Positions 17,387 to 26,850 of a stretch of DNA of 64,000 bases are shown here, in pieces. Source of the stretch: Sphingobium yanoikuyae (lineage in GTDB: Bacteria > Pseudomonadota > Alphaproteobacteria > Sphingomonadales > Sphingomonadaceae). Every line of letters begins with the position of its first letter. Within the stretch, counting starts at the first letter, position 1. The notes below the pieces were generated by a model. It was not told the origin of the DNA. It worked only from the letters and a program-made list of their open reading frames with translations, and made no database searches. A program made the position numbers and the translations under genes. Location of the stretch: NCBI RefSeq assembly GCF_034424525.1, contig NZ_CP139979.1:2313501-2377500 (forward strand), written 5' to 3'.

Positions 17387-19366
17387 ATGTCCGAAGACCT
17401 GTTCGCCTCCGCCCAGTCCACCACCTCGCCGGGCTATGACGCCTCCACCATCGAAGTGCTCGAAGGGCTGGAGCCGGTCCGGCGCCGTCCGGGCATGTAT
17501 ATTGGCGGCATCGACGAGCGCGCCTTCCACCATCTCGCCTCCGAAGTGCTCGACAACAGCATGGACGAAGCGGTGGCCGGCCATGCCACCCGGATCGAGA
17601 TCAGCCTGGAACCGGGCAACAAGCTCACCATCACCGACAATGGTCGCGGCATCCCGGTGGACGACCACCCCAAATTCCCCGGCAAGTCGGCGCTGGAAGT
17701 CATCCTCACCACGCTCCATTCGGGCGGCAAGTTCGAGGGCAAGGCCTATGCCACCTCGGGCGGCCTGCATGGCGTGGGCATCAGCGTCGTCAATGCCCTG
17801 TCGATCAAGACGGTGGTCGAGGTCGCGCGCAACAAGGAACTGTTCCGCCAGAGCTTCAGCCAGGGCCTGCCCACCAGCGGCCTGGAAAAGGTCGGCGCCG
17901 CCCCCAACCGGCGCGGCACCGCGGTCAGCTTCATTCCCGACAGCGAGATTTTCGGCGAGCAGAAATTCAAGCCGGCCAAGCTCTATCGTCTCGCCCGGTC
18001 CAAGGCCTATCTGTTCGCCGGGGTCGAGATACGCTGGAAATGCGCGCCCGAACTGATCGGTGACGACACCCCGCCCGAAGCGGTGTTCCAGTTCCCCGGC
18101 GGCCTGGCCGACCATCTGAAGGAGCAACTGGGCGACCGCGAATGCGCCACCACCCAATTCTTCTCGGGCAATCAGGATTTTCCGGGCGAAGCCGGCCGGG
18201 TCGAATGGGCGGTCGCCTGGCCGCTCTGGTCCGACGGCAGCTATAGCTGGTATTGCAACACCATCCCGACGCCCGATGGCGGCACCCATGAAAACGGCCT
18301 GCGCGCCGCACTGGTGAAGGGTATCCGCGCCTTTGGCGAACTGGTGGGGCAGAAGAAGGCGAAGGACATCACCGCCGATGACATCATGACGTCATCGGAA
18401 ATCATGCTGTCGGTCTTCATCCGCGATCCCCAGTTCCAGAGCCAGACCAAGGATCGCCTGACCAGCCCCGACGCCGCGCGCCTGGTCGAAAATGCCGTGC
18501 GCGACCATTTCGACCATTTCCTGACCGACCATATGGACCGGGGCAAGGCGCTGCTCGCCTATGTCATCGACCGCATGGACGAGCGCCTCAAGCGCAAGCA
18601 GGAAAAGGAGGTCAAGCGCAAGACCGCCACCAGCGCGCGCAAGCTGCGCCTGCCCGGCAAGCTCACAGATTGTTCGAACGACGACCCGGAAGGTGCTGAA
18701 ATCTTTCTCGTCGAAGGCGACTCGGCCGGCGGATCGGCCAAGCAGGCTCGCGATCGCAAGACGCAGGCGATCCTGCCCCTGCGCGGCAAGATCCTCAACG
18801 TCGCCTCAGCAAACACCGCCAAGATATTGGCAAACCAGGAAATTGCCGACATGATCCTGGCGCTGGGCTGCGGCACGCGCAAGGATTGCAACCCCGATAA
18901 TCTGCGCTACGAACGCATCGTCATCATGACCGACGCCGATGTCGACGGCGCCCATATCGCCACTTTGCTGATGACCTTCTTCTTCCAGGAAATGCCCGAG
19001 CTGGTGCGGCGCGGCCATCTCTATCTGGCGCAGCCGCCGCTCTATCGCCTGACTGCCGGCGGCAAGAGCCTCTATGCGATGGACGATGCCCAGCGCGAGG
19101 CGATGATGGCCAAGGAGTTCAAGGGCAAGAAGGTCGAGATCAGCCGCTTCAAGGGGCTGGGCGAAATGAACCCGATGCAGTTGCGCGAGACCACCATGGA
19201 CCCCAAGACCCGCAGCCTGATCCGCATCACCCTGCCCGACGATATCGAGGATCGGCAGCAGGTGCGCGACCTGGTCGAGCGGCTGATGGGCACCAACCCG
19301 GCCCATCGCTTCGCCTTCATTCAGGAAAATGCGGCAGCGGTCGATGAGGAAGCGATTGACGCATGA
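17387..19366 (+). CDS. parE: DNA topoisomerase IV subunit B
   Basis: 659-residue ATPase subunit of topoisomerase IV, which decatenates daughter chromosomes with ParC. GHKL ATPase motifs are visible: LDNSMDEAV at about 56, TDNGRGIP near 85, and HSGGKF with GGLHGVG near 108-128. The TOPRIM domain has EGDSAGGSAKQ at about 442 and the metal-binding DADVDGAH at about 515. QLRETTMDP lies near the end. The length and lack of the GyrB insert favour ParE over GyrB. Its stop overlaps the next start (ATGA). Confidence 0.95.
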   Translation: MSEDLFASAQSTTSPGYDASTIEVLEGLEPVRRRPGMYIGGIDERAFHHLASEVLDNSMDEAVAGHATRIEISLEPGNKLTITDNGRGIPVDDHPKFPGKSALEVILTTLHSGGKFEGKAYATSGGLHGVGISVVNALSIKTVVEVARNKELFRQSFSQGLPTSGLEKVGAAPNRRGTAVSFIPDSEIFGEQKFKPAKLYRLARSKAYLFAGVEIRWKCAPELIGDDTPPEAVFQFPGGLADHLKEQLGDRECATTQFFSGNQDFPGEAGRVEWAVAWPLWSDGSYSWYCNTIPTPDGGTHENGLRAALVKGIRAFGELVGQKKAKDITADDIMTSSEIMLSVFIRDPQFQSQTKDRLTSPDAARLVENAVRDHFDHFLTDHMDRGKALLAYVIDRMDERLKRKQEKEVKRKTATSARKLRLPGKLTDCSNDDPEGAEIFLVEGDSAGGSAKQARDRKTQAILPLRGKILNVASANTAKILANQEIADMILALGCGTRKDCNPDNLRYERIVIMTDADVDGAHIATLLMTFFFQEMPELVRRGHLYLAQPPLYRLTAGGKSLYAMDDAQREAMMAKEFKGKKVEISRFKGLGEMNPMQLRETTMDPKTRSLIRITLPDDIEDRQQVRDLVERLMGTNPAHRFAFIQENAAAVDEEAIDA

Positions 19367-20637
19367 GGCTGCTGGCGGCCGCGCTTGTCCTCATCGGGAT
19401 GGCGCTGCTGCCGGGTCGCGCCATGGCTGATCCCGCCCCTGCCCTTCGCGCGCGCGCCGCGCAACTGGTGACCATCCTCGCCGGCCCCGGCAACGAATCG
19501 GACTTCTTCTCCCCCGTCTTCATCGACGCCATCCCGGTCGACCGCTGGCGCGCGCTCGCCGCCGACCTGCGCCGCCAGCATGGCCGGCCGGTCGCGCTGG
19601 GCGCGCTCACCCAGCAGAGCGCAACCGCCGGGCAGATGGAGGTCCGCTACGAACGGGCGATCGTCGCCATCACGCTGGTGATCGCCCCCGATCCGCCCAA
19701 CCGCGTCGTCGGCCTGCGCATCATCGGCAGCCGCCAGGCCGATGACAGCATGGCCGCAGTGCTGCACGACATCGCCGCCCTGCCGGGTCGCAGCAGCTTC
19801 GCCATCGCCCGGCTGACCGATGCCGGCCCCGTCCTGCTCCAGTCGCACCATCCCGACCAGCCGATGGCGACCGGCTCCTCCTTCAAGCTGACCGTGCTGG
19901 CCGAACTGGCGCGTGCGGTGCAGGCCGGCGAGCGGCGCTGGAGCGATGTCATGCCGCTCGGTCCGAAAAGCTTTTCCGGCCGGCTGATGGCATGGCCCGA
20001 TCGTGCGCCGATGACGCTGCACAGCCTGGCGACCGCGATGATCGCCGAAAGTGACAATAGCGCGTCGGACACGTTGCTGCTGGGCCTCGACCGCGACAAG
20101 GTCGACGCCATGCGCCAGCGTTTCGGTATCGCCGATCCCCGCAGCCTGCCGATGCTGACCACGGCCGAGGCCTTTGCCCTCAAGATGCCGGCCAATGCCG
20201 AATTGCGCCGCCGCTATGAGGTCGGGACCATCGCCGATCGCCGCGCCCTGTTGCGGGATGCCGCCGCCCGGCTGACCGCCGCTCATGTCGATGTCGGCAC
20301 CGTGTCGGAAAATCCGGTGGCGATAGACACGCTCGAATGGTTCGCCAGCCCGCAGGAGGAAATCGCCCAGCTCGACTGGCTGCGCCGCAACGGTGGCGAC
20401 GCCCTGTCGATCATGGCGGTCAATCCGGGCATCGCCCCCGCCAACGCGAAACGCTGGCGCTATTTCGGCTATAAGGGCGGCAGCGAGCCCGGCGTCATTG
20501 CCATGAACTTCCTGGTGCAGGCGCAGGACGGCCAATATTACGCGGTCAGCGGCGCCTGGAATGATCCGGTCGCCCGCGTCGACGAAGGCCGCTTCGTCAT
20601 GCTGATGACGCGCGCGCTCAACCTGCTCGCCGACTGA
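19363..20637 (+). CDS. Exported serine hydrolase, class A beta-lactamase fold
   Basis: 424 residues: a signal peptide to about residue 22 (GRAMADPA), an extra N-terminal domain to about 140, then a beta-lactamase class A-like domain. The catalytic SxxK is S172-SF-K175, the SDN motif is at 230-232 (AESDNSASD), and the third motif is KGG at 371-373. The ExxLN omega-loop motif of true class A beta-lactamases is not evident, so a cell-wall-related hydrolase is as likely as drug resistance. The ATGA overlap with parE couples the two, an odd pairing. Confidence 0.82.
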   Translation: MRLLAAALVLIGMALLPGRAMADPAPALRARAAQLVTILAGPGNESDFFSPVFIDAIPVDRWRALAADLRRQHGRPVALGALTQQSATAGQMEVRYERAIVAITLVIAPDPPNRVVGLRIIGSRQADDSMAAVLHDIAALPGRSSFAIARLTDAGPVLLQSHHPDQPMATGSSFKLTVLAELARAVQAGERRWSDVMPLGPKSFSGRLMAWPDRAPMTLHSLATAMIAESDNSASDTLLLGLDRDKVDAMRQRFGIADPRSLPMLTTAEAFALKMPANAELRRRYEVGTIADRRALLRDAAARLTAAHVDVGTVSENPVAIDTLEWFASPQEEIAQLDWLRRNGGDALSIMAVNPGIAPANAKRWRYFGYKGGSEPGVIAMNFLVQAQDGQYYAVSGAWNDPVARVDEGRFVMLMTRALNLLAD

Positions 20638-20804
20638 TCGCCCGGTCCGGCGCCTGTCCTACACGCCGCCGATCCTCTATACATGCCCGATGGGACATGG
20701 ACGACGCTCGCAACAATCCATCACCAGTTGGACATTTAATGTCGAAATGTGCGGGAAATATGCGAAGTTAAGCGGCCGAAATCCTATTTCCCGGCCCCGC
20801 CGGG

Positions 20805-21596
20805 TCAGGCCGTGAGCGCCTCGACCAGCGCCTTGACCTTCTTCTGGCGCCATTGCGGCAGTGGCGCGATCAGCCAGTAGCTGAGCATTGTCGGCAGGGC
20901 ATCGCCCACCTTGCGCACCCGTCCATTCTCGATATCCGCCTGTGCCAGCAGCAGCGGCACGCTCGCCCGGCCAAAGCCGTTCGCAGCCGCCTCGATCGCC
21001 AGCCCCGCATCCGCCACCCGGATCGCGGCAGGCAGGTCGCCCGAGGGGCAGCCGGGCCATTCGATCCGCTGCTCCGGCCCGCCGGCCGCCGCTTCCACGG
21101 TGACGAAGGCGGTTTCGCCGATCTTGATGCCCTCATGCTCGCCCGCGCCATCGGTCAGGCGCAGCGCCAGGTCCAGATTGGCCTCGGTAAAGTCCAGCGC
21201 CTCGTCGGCTGCGACCAGCGAGAAGGTCAGGCCGGGCTGGCTCGCGGCATAGGCGGCCAGGCGCGGCTGCAGCCATTTGGCGGTGATGTCGCGCGGCGCC
21301 GCGATCGTCAGCGACGAACTGGACTGGCCCGCCTGCATCGCCCGCACCGCTTCCTCGAACTCCAGGAAACCGGCACGCAGCGCTTCCAGCCCCGCTTCGG
21401 TCTCGGGCGTCAGTTCCAGCCCCTTGGGCGTGCGGCGAAACAGCACCACGCCCAGCATATCCTCCAGCGCGCGGATCTGCTGACCGACCGCCGCCGGCGT
21501 CACCGCCAGTTCGTCGGCGGCGCGGGTGAAGGACAGGTGTCGCGCCGCGGCATCCAGCACGCGCAGGCCGTTGAGCGGCAAATGGGTCCGCTTCAT
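20805..21596 (-). CDS. LysR family transcriptional regulator (GcvA-like)
   Basis: 263-residue LysR regulator, somewhat short for the family. The N-terminal helix-turn-helix reads LPLNGLRVLDAAARHLSFTRAA then TPAAVGQQIRALEDMLG, which is closest to the GcvA branch. The effector domain is trimmed in the second half. It is the last gene of a four-gene operon, its ATG overlapping the apaG stop (ATGA). Being co-transcribed with metabolic genes rather than divergent from a target is unusual for LysR. Confidence 0.85.
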   Translation of the reverse strand: MKRTHLPLNGLRVLDAAARHLSFTRAADELAVTPAAVGQQIRALEDMLGVVLFRRTPKGLELTPETEAGLEALRAGFLEFEEAVRAMQAGQSSSSLTIAAPRDITAKWLQPRLAAYAASQPGLTFSLVAADEALDFTEANLDLALRLTDGAGEHEGIKIGETAFVTVEAAAGGPEQRIEWPGCPSGDLPAAIRVADAGLAIEAAANGFGRASVPLLLAQADIENGRVRKVGDALPTMLSYWLIAPLPQWRQKKVKALVEALTA

Positions 21597-21991
21597 TCGG
21601 CCACCGCCGGCGCGATCAGCGCGAAATGGGGAATGGTCACCTCGAACGTCTCGCCATCGGACCCGATCATCGTATAGGCGCCGCGCATCGACCCGGTCGC
21701 CGTGTTGAGCGGGCAGCCCGACACATAGTCATAGCTTTTGCCCGGTTGCACCACCGGCTGTTCCCCGATCACGCCTTCACCCTCCAATTCCTGCTGAATG
21801 CCCCGCCCATCGGTGATGATCCAGTGACGGCTCAGCAGCTGCACCGGCTGTTCGCCCTGATTTTCGATCCGGATATGATAGGCCCAGAACCAGCGCCCCC
21901 GGTCCGGCTCCGACTGTTCGGGCAGGAAAGTCACGGCGACATGGACGATGATGTCCCGCGTCGTCGCGTGCAGGGGGAACAATGCGTTCAT
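21593..21991 (-). CDS. apaG: ApaG family protein
   Basis: 132 residues from ATG 21991 (MNALFPLHATTRDI), which has GGGAG upstream; a TTG at 22027 overlapping the metZ stop is the alternative. The fold is a fibronectin III-like beta sandwich with family marks RWFWAYHIRIENQG, LLSRHWIITDGRG, VVGEQPVVQPG-type turn and YDYVSGCPLNTATGSMRGAY. ApaG is linked to Co/Mg efflux phenotypes, but its biochemical role is unsettled. It is coupled on both sides in the threonine dehydratase-metZ-apaG-lysR operon. Confidence 0.93.
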   Translation of the reverse strand: MNALFPLHATTRDIIVHVAVTFLPEQSEPDRGRWFWAYHIRIENQGEQPVQLLSRHWIITDGRGIQQELEGEGVIGEQPVVQPGKSYDYVSGCPLNTATGSMRGAYTMIGSDGETFEVTIPHFALIAPAVAE

Positions 21992-22023
21992 ATCTCCCGC
22001 ATGCGCCTCCCTGCCCGGTTCCG

Positions 22024-23232
22024 TCAACGCCCTATCGTCTTGAGCGCCTGGTCGAAGTCCGCGATCACATCGTCCGGATCTTCCAGGCCGACGTTCAGGC
22101 GCAGCATATCCTCGGTGATGCCGACTTCCAGCCGCGCTTCCTCGGCCATGCCGAAATGGGTGGTCGATGCCGGATGAGTCATCAGCGATCGCGAATCCCC
22201 GATATTGTTGCTGATGTCGACCAGTTCCAGCGCGTTGAGCAGGCCATGCGCCTCGGCCCGGCCGCCGCCGACATAGAGCGAGAAGATCGGCCCGGCCGCG
22301 TCCATCTGCCGCATTGCCAGCGCATGCTGGGGATGACTCTCCAGCCCCGGATAATTGACCTTGGGCAGGCGGGTTTCCAGGAACTGGGCAACCTTGAGCG
22401 CATTCTCGCTCTGGCGGCGGATGCGCAGGTCCAGCGTCTCCAGCCCCTTCAGCACCACCCAGGCGTTGAACGCGCTGAGCGTCGGGCCGGTGTTGCGGTG
22501 GAAGGGCAGCAGCACATTGTCGATCCAGTCGCGGCTGCCACAGATGGCGCCGGCCAGCACGCGGCCCTGCCCGTCCATCATCTTGGTCGCGCTATAGGCA
22601 ACCACGTCGGCACCGAACTCCATCGGCCGCTGCAATGCGGGCGAGGCGAAGGCATTGTCGACGACGGTGGTGATGCCGCGTGCCTTTGCGATCGCGCAGA
22701 CGGCGGCGATGTCGACCACGTCCATGGTCGGGTTGGCCGGCGTCTCGAAGAAGAAGACCTTGGTATTGGGCTGTGCCGCCGCTTCCCAGGCCGCGACGTC
22801 GCTGCCGTCGATCGTCGTCGTCGCGATACCGAACTTGGGCAGCAGCGTGTCGACCAGCCAGCGGCAGGAGCCGAAGGCCGCCTTGGCCGCAACGACATGG
22901 TCGCCGGCCGACAGCTGGCACAGCAGGGCGGCGGTCATGGCCGCCATGCCGGTCGCGGTGGCGCGACAGGCTTCTGCGCCTTCTAGCAGGGCGATGCGCT
23001 GCTCCAGCATCTCGACGGTCGGGTTCTGCAGCCGGCTATAGGTCATACCCTGCTGTTCACCGGCGAAGCGCGCGGCGGCATCCTCGGCCCGGTCGTAGCA
23101 ATAGCCGCTGGACAGGAACAAAGCCTCGGACGTCTCGCCATATTCGGTGCGCGCGGTGCCGCCCCGGATGGCCAGCGTCGCCGGCTTCCAGTTCTTGGTG
23201 ATCTCAGGGTTCTGACCGCTCTTCCGCTTCAT
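22024..23232 (-). CDS. metZ: O-succinylhomoserine sulfhydrylase
   Basis: 402-residue Cys/Met metabolism PLP enzyme that makes homocysteine directly from O-succinylhomoserine and sulfide. PLP-binding lysine is in YSATKMMDGQGR near residue 215, with the family motif TNPTVEM-like QNPTVEMLEQRIALLEG near 75 and ETPANPTMDVVDI near 160. The length and the conserved ALRGGTART start fit MetZ rather than MetB or MetC. It overlaps the upstream dehydratase by four bases (ATGA). Confidence 0.94.
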   Translation of the reverse strand: MKRKSGQNPEITKNWKPATLAIRGGTARTEYGETSEALFLSSGYCYDRAEDAAARFAGEQQGMTYSRLQNPTVEMLEQRIALLEGAEACRATATGMAAMTAALLCQLSAGDHVVAAKAAFGSCRWLVDTLLPKFGIATTTIDGSDVAAWEAAAQPNTKVFFFETPANPTMDVVDIAAVCAIAKARGITTVVDNAFASPALQRPMEFGADVVAYSATKMMDGQGRVLAGAICGSRDWIDNVLLPFHRNTGPTLSAFNAWVVLKGLETLDLRIRRQSENALKVAQFLETRLPKVNYPGLESHPQHALAMRQMDAAGPIFSLYVGGGRAEAHGLLNALELVDISNNIGDSRSLMTHPASTTHFGMAEEARLEVGITEDMLRLNVGLEDPDDVIADFDQALKTIGR

Positions 23233-24227
23233 ATCGCCTTCCGCATATCCGTCGTGACGCGCGGCGTTTCGCCGCCCAATATCTGTGCCATCTGGCTCAT
23301 GTCGCCATTACCGCCCGACAGGATAACCGCAACCTTCTTGCCGCGCATCTGCTCCTTTTCCTGGATCAGCGCGGCCAGCGCCACCGCACCGGCGCCCTCG
23401 GCCAGATTATGGGTGTCCTGCCAGTAGATGCGGATGGCGTCGGCCACCTCGTCATCGGTGACGCCGACGAAGCGGTCGGCGCGCGGCCCGAAATAGTCGA
23501 GCGCGGCCTGAACCGGGGTGCAGACGGCGACGCCATCGGCAAAGGTATAGGCGGTCGGGCTGGTCAGCAATTGCCCTGCCTCGAACGAGCGCTTGGCGGC
23601 ATCGACATGGGCGGATACGACACCGACGACCTTGGTCTTGAGGCCCAGCGCATCCCTTGCCGCGATCGTGGCGCACAGGCCCGATCCGCAACCGACGGGG
23701 ACATAGACGGTGTCGAGGTCCGGCACCGCATCGAACAGTTCCAGCCCATAGCTGGCGACACCGCGCACCAGTTGCGCATGATAGGCCGGAACCATGAACA
23801 GCCCCTGCTCGGCGGCCAGGCGCACCGCCTCCGCCTTGGCGCTGTCGAAATCATGGCCATGTTCGATCAGGGTGGCACCGAATGCGCGCATCGCCGCATT
23901 CTTCTCCAGCGCATTGCCATGGGGAACGACGATCGTCGCCTGCAGACCGGCGGCGCGGGCCGCGCGCACCTGCGCCTGGCCATGATTGCCGCGAGTCGCG
24001 GTGATGATGCCCGTCACCTCGGGATGGGTGCGCCGCAGCCAGTCGATATAGGTGATGGCGCCGCGCACCTTGAAAGCGCCGGTCGGCGTGTGGTTCTCAT
24101 GCTTGACCCAGGTTTCAACGCCGATCCGCCCGGCCAGCAGCGGCCAGGCATATTGCGGGGTCGGCGGCACCTGGTCATGAACCATGGCGGCGGCGGCACG
24201 AAGGCTGGGCAGGGAAAAGTCGTCCAT
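23229..24227 (-). CDS. Threonine dehydratase (PLP fold II)
   Basis: 332-residue catalytic domain without a C-terminal ACT regulatory domain, so of the catabolic or serine/threonine dehydratase type giving 2-oxobutyrate and ammonia. The PLP lysine is K53 in TPTGAFKVRGA, the phosphate loop is GCGSG near residue 170, and LSGGNGD is near 307. The ATG at 24227 is chosen; the longer open frame reaches the palindromic repeat and has no homology. It leads a coupled operon with metZ, suggesting shared control of the threonine/homoserine branch. Confidence 0.87.
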   Translation of the reverse strand: MDDFSLPSLRAAAAMVHDQVPPTPQYAWPLLAGRIGVETWVKHENHTPTGAFKVRGAITYIDWLRRTHPEVTGIITATRGNHGQAQVRAARAAGLQATIVVPHGNALEKNAAMRAFGATLIEHGHDFDSAKAEAVRLAAEQGLFMVPAYHAQLVRGVASYGLELFDAVPDLDTVYVPVGCGSGLCATIAARDALGLKTKVVGVVSAHVDAAKRSFEAGQLLTSPTAYTFADGVAVCTPVQAALDYFGPRADRFVGVTDDEVADAIRIYWQDTHNLAEGAGAVALAALIQEKEQMRGKKVAVILSGGNGDMSQMAQILGGETPRVTTDMRKAI

Positions 24228-24288
24228 GCCGCTGCCTAGCTGGCGCGTGGAAGAGCCGACAGGACCGATATGCGCGAATTGGCCCCCT

Positions 24289-24350
24289 AGAGCCTGATCG
24301 TTTGAGGCGGAAGCGCCTCGCGCTTCCACCGATAGCGTGAATCAGGCTCT
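24289..24350. repeat. Long palindromic repeat unit A
   Basis: Outer arms AGAGCCTGAT (24289-24298) and ATCAGGCTCT (24341-24350) enclose a second perfect hairpin GGAAGCGC / GCGCTTCC (24309-24316, 24320-24327). The left 15 bases recur at 6286-6300 as a reverse complement. The structure is REP-like; a transcription terminator role is possible, but no T-run follows. Confidence 0.75.
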
Positions 24351-24363
24351 ATTCTTGGATGCT

Positions 24364-24414
24364 AGACCTTGATTCACGCTTCAGGCAGATTCAGCCTGAA
24401 GCGATCAAGGTCTA
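24364..24414. repeat. Long palindromic repeat unit B
   Basis: Outer arms TAGACCTTGAT (24363-24373) and ATCAAGGTCTA (24404-24414) enclose GCTTCAGGC / GCCTGAAGC (24378-24386, 24394-24402). It has the same architecture as unit A, 14 bases away, with related but different arm sequence, and its right edge includes the TAG stop codon of the hemerythrin-like gene. Confidence 0.75.
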
Positions 24415-24828
24415 GGCGGCCCTGCGCACCCTGCCCTCGATCAGCGGATGCAGATGCGCCTCTTCCCACTCCATATGGTCGTAGAGCATGTCCTGCAGCC
24501 CCAAGGTGCCCCGGCGATAGCCATCCCAGTCAGCCATGATCTGGGCAGGCGTCCATTGCTTGATATGGTCGCTGTAGCGCAGGAACAGCGCCACCATGGT
24601 GCGGCCATGCTGATGCACGACCGGCTCGGCTTCCATCGCCAGCGGCCCCTGGCGCAAGCCCCGCGCCAGCATGTCCTCACGCCCCATATGGTCGCGGAAC
24701 AGCTGGGCGAAGCGGATGCGCCAGCGGGTCAGAAGTGCCATGTCGCGAACGTCATCGTCCATCATGCTGGCAAAATCCCGCATCATGCCCCGCAGGACAT
24801 GATGGTCTTCAATCAGTTCAGTCGGCAT
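24412..24828 (-). CDS. Hemerythrin-like domain protein
   Basis: 138-residue all-helical protein with histidine/acidic motifs in the order expected for a hemerythrin HHE domain: EDHHVLRG at 7-14, FRDHMGREDM in helix 2, HQHGRTM in helix 3, and YDHMEWEEAHLHPLIEG in helix 4. These probably hold a di-iron site that binds oxygen, NO or stores iron. The ATG at 24828 has GGGGACGCAA upstream and is preferred to the one at 24840. It is a stand-alone gene ending inside a palindromic repeat. Confidence 0.8.
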   Translation of the reverse strand: MPTELIEDHHVLRGMMRDFASMMDDDVRDMALLTRWRIRFAQLFRDHMGREDMLARGLRQGPLAMEAEPVVHQHGRTMVALFLRYSDHIKQWTPAQIMADWDGYRRGTLGLQDMLYDHMEWEEAHLHPLIEGRVRRAA

Positions 24829-24913
24829 TTGCGTCCCCATTCACCGCTCATATCGACCGGAAACGAAGAAACTTTACGTTCGCGTCACGCAAATGCGACG
24901 AACCGAAGTCGGA

Positions 24914-25957
24914 TCAGAGCGCCGCCAGAACCGCGTCGCCCATCTCGATGGTGTTCATCGTGCCACCCAGATCCGGCGAACGGGCACCGTCGGCCAGTGC
25001 CTTGGCAACCGCCGCCTCGATCCGGTCGGCCGGTTCGGGCAGGTTCAGCGAATAACGCAGCATCATCGCCGCCGACAGGATGGTCGCCAGCGGATTGGCC
25101 TTGCCCTGACCGGCAATGTCGGGCGCGGACCCATGGATCGGTTCATAAAGGCCCTGGCCGCTACCGTTGAGCGTCGCCGATGCCAGCATGCCGATCGAGC
25201 CGACGCACATGCTCGCCTGATCGGACAGGATGTCGCCGAACATGTTGCCGGTGACGATGACGTCGAACTGGCCGGGGTTGCGGACCAGCTGCATCGCGGC
25301 ATTGTCGACATACATATGGGTCAGCGCGACGTCGGAATATTCGGCCGATACCTCGATCACCACATCGCGCCACAGCTGGCTGGTTTCCAGCACATTGGCC
25401 TTGTCGACCGAGCAGAGCTTGCCGCGACGGGCGCGGGCCGCCTGGAAACCGGCATGGGCGATGCGGCGCACTTCGGCTTCGTTATAGGACATGATGTCAT
25501 AGCCTTCGCGCAGGCCATCGACGGTGGTGCGCATGCCCTTTTCGCCGAAATAGACGTCGCCATTGGTCTCGCGCACGATCAGCAGGTCGATCGAGCCGGC
25601 CACTTCGGGCTTCAGCGCGCTTTCATGCGCCAGTTCGGGGAAGACCTTGGCCGGGCGCAGGTTCGAGAACAGGCCCAGTTCCTTGCGCAGGCCCAGGATC
25701 GCCTGTTCCGGGCGCAGATGGCGTTCCAGCGAGTCGCAGTCGGGATCGCCGACCGCACCGAACAGGATGGCGTCAGCGCGCTTGGCGATGTCCAGCGTCT
25801 CGGGCGGCAGCGGGTGGCCGACCGCCTTATAGGCTGAACCGCCGACCAGCCCCTCTTCATAGGTGACGCCGTCGATCGCCAGCGCATCAAGCACGCGCTT
25901 CGCCTGCGCGACGATCTCGGGGCCGATACCATCTCCAGGGAACAGGGCGATCAACAT
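24914..25957 (-). CDS. leuB: 3-isopropylmalate dehydrogenase
   Basis: 347-residue NAD-dependent enzyme of leucine synthesis that oxidises and decarboxylates 3-isopropylmalate. Marks are [15 protein letters not shown] at the start, [20 protein letters not shown], the isocitrate/isopropylmalate dehydrogenase signature [21 protein letters not shown] near 245, and [18 protein letters not shown] near 280. The ATG at 25957 follows AGAGG at six bases. No other leu gene is adjacent. Confidence 0.97.
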   Translation of the reverse strand: MLIALFPGDGIGPEIVAQAKRVLDALAIDGVTYEEGLVGGSAYKAVGHPLPPETLDIAKRADAILFGAVGDPDCDSLERHLRPEQAILGLRKELGLFSNLRPAKVFPELAHESALKPEVAGSIDLLIVRETNGDVYFGEKGMRTTVDGLREGYDIMSYNEAEVRRIAHAGFQAARARRGKLCSVDKANVLETSQLWRDVVIEVSAEYSDVALTHMYVDNAAMQLVRNPGQFDVIVTGNMFGDILSDQASMCVGSIGMLASATLNGSGQGLYEPIHGSAPDIAGQGKANPLATILSAAMMLRYSLNLPEPADRIEAAVAKALADGARSPDLGGTMNTIEMGDAVLAAL

Positions 25958-26077
25958 GGGAAACCTCTTTCTAAATCTCTGTCGGCACGGTTCCGCGAAA
26001 GAAAATGGCCGCCGTTGCCCGGCGGGCGAACGGAGAATGCGGAAACGGCGCGCCCGCCCTTGCAAAAACTGCGCGCG

Positions 26078-26812
26078 TTACGCAACCGCTCTTTTCAGCC
26101 GATCGACCAGTCTTTCGCGCGCGGCCAGCACATCGGCCCGCCTTTCGGTCAGCACCGACCGCTCCAGGAAGAAGCCGGTCAGGCGCAATCCATCCATGAT
26201 CTGCGGCCAGTCGCCAGCCCCGCCCTGCAACAGGAAAGGCGGCAGCGGCAGCAGGCGGGCCTCATAGCCCTCCGCCCCGGCCCGGCTGACCGCCGCCGCG
26301 CTGCGCGGGCTGACAAAGGCCAGCTCGTCGGCGCTGCCGGTCGCGGCGCAACGGTTCAGATCAAGGCCGAAGCCCAGTTCCGCCAGCAACAGCAATTCGT
26401 AGCGGACCAAAGCCGCCGCCCAGCCCCGCGCCGCCGGCGCCGCCTCGACCGCGCCAAGCACGCCATCGAACGCTTCGTAGAGCGTCGGATAGGGCGTTCC
26501 CTCCGGCAGGGCCGTCGCCGTCAGCGCGCAGGCCCAGTCGATCGCCGCAGCCGGCAATGGCTCGCCCAGCAGGGGCGCGCGACTATGCTCCAGTTCGACG
26601 GTCAGGCTCGCCAGCTGATCCTCTGTGCGGGCGCGAAACTCGGCCTTCACCGCATTGCCCGGCAGCAGCACCGGGCGCAGCGCCCGCGACCGCCCGCCGC
26701 GCACATAGCCCGCGACCAGCCCATGGTCGGGCGTCAGCAGCCGCGCGACCGCGCCATGTTCGCCATGGGCGCGCAGCGCGCAGACGATGCCGGATGTGAT
26801 GAGGACGGGCAT
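26078..26812 (-). CDS. recO: DNA repair protein RecO
   Basis: 244 residues; RecO helps load RecA at gaps with RecR and RecF. The N-terminal OB-fold starts with [38 protein letters not shown], and the rest is the helical RecO_C region around [25 protein letters not shown]. The length matches E. coli RecO. The gene runs in the same direction as leuB, 120 bases upstream of it. Confidence 0.93.
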   Translation of the reverse strand: MPVLITSGIVCALRAHGEHGAVARLLTPDHGLVAGYVRGGRSRALRPVLLPGNAVKAEFRARTEDQLASLTVELEHSRAPLLGEPLPAAAIDWACALTATALPEGTPYPTLYEAFDGVLGAVEAAPAARGWAAALVRYELLLLAELGFGLDLNRCAATGSADELAFVSPRSAAAVSRAGAEGYEARLLPLPPFLLQGGAGDWPQIMDGLRLTGFFLERSVLTERRADVLAARERLVDRLKRAVA

Positions 26813-26850
26813 GGCGCCTTCCTATCGACGATCCGGCATCCGTGCCAAAT

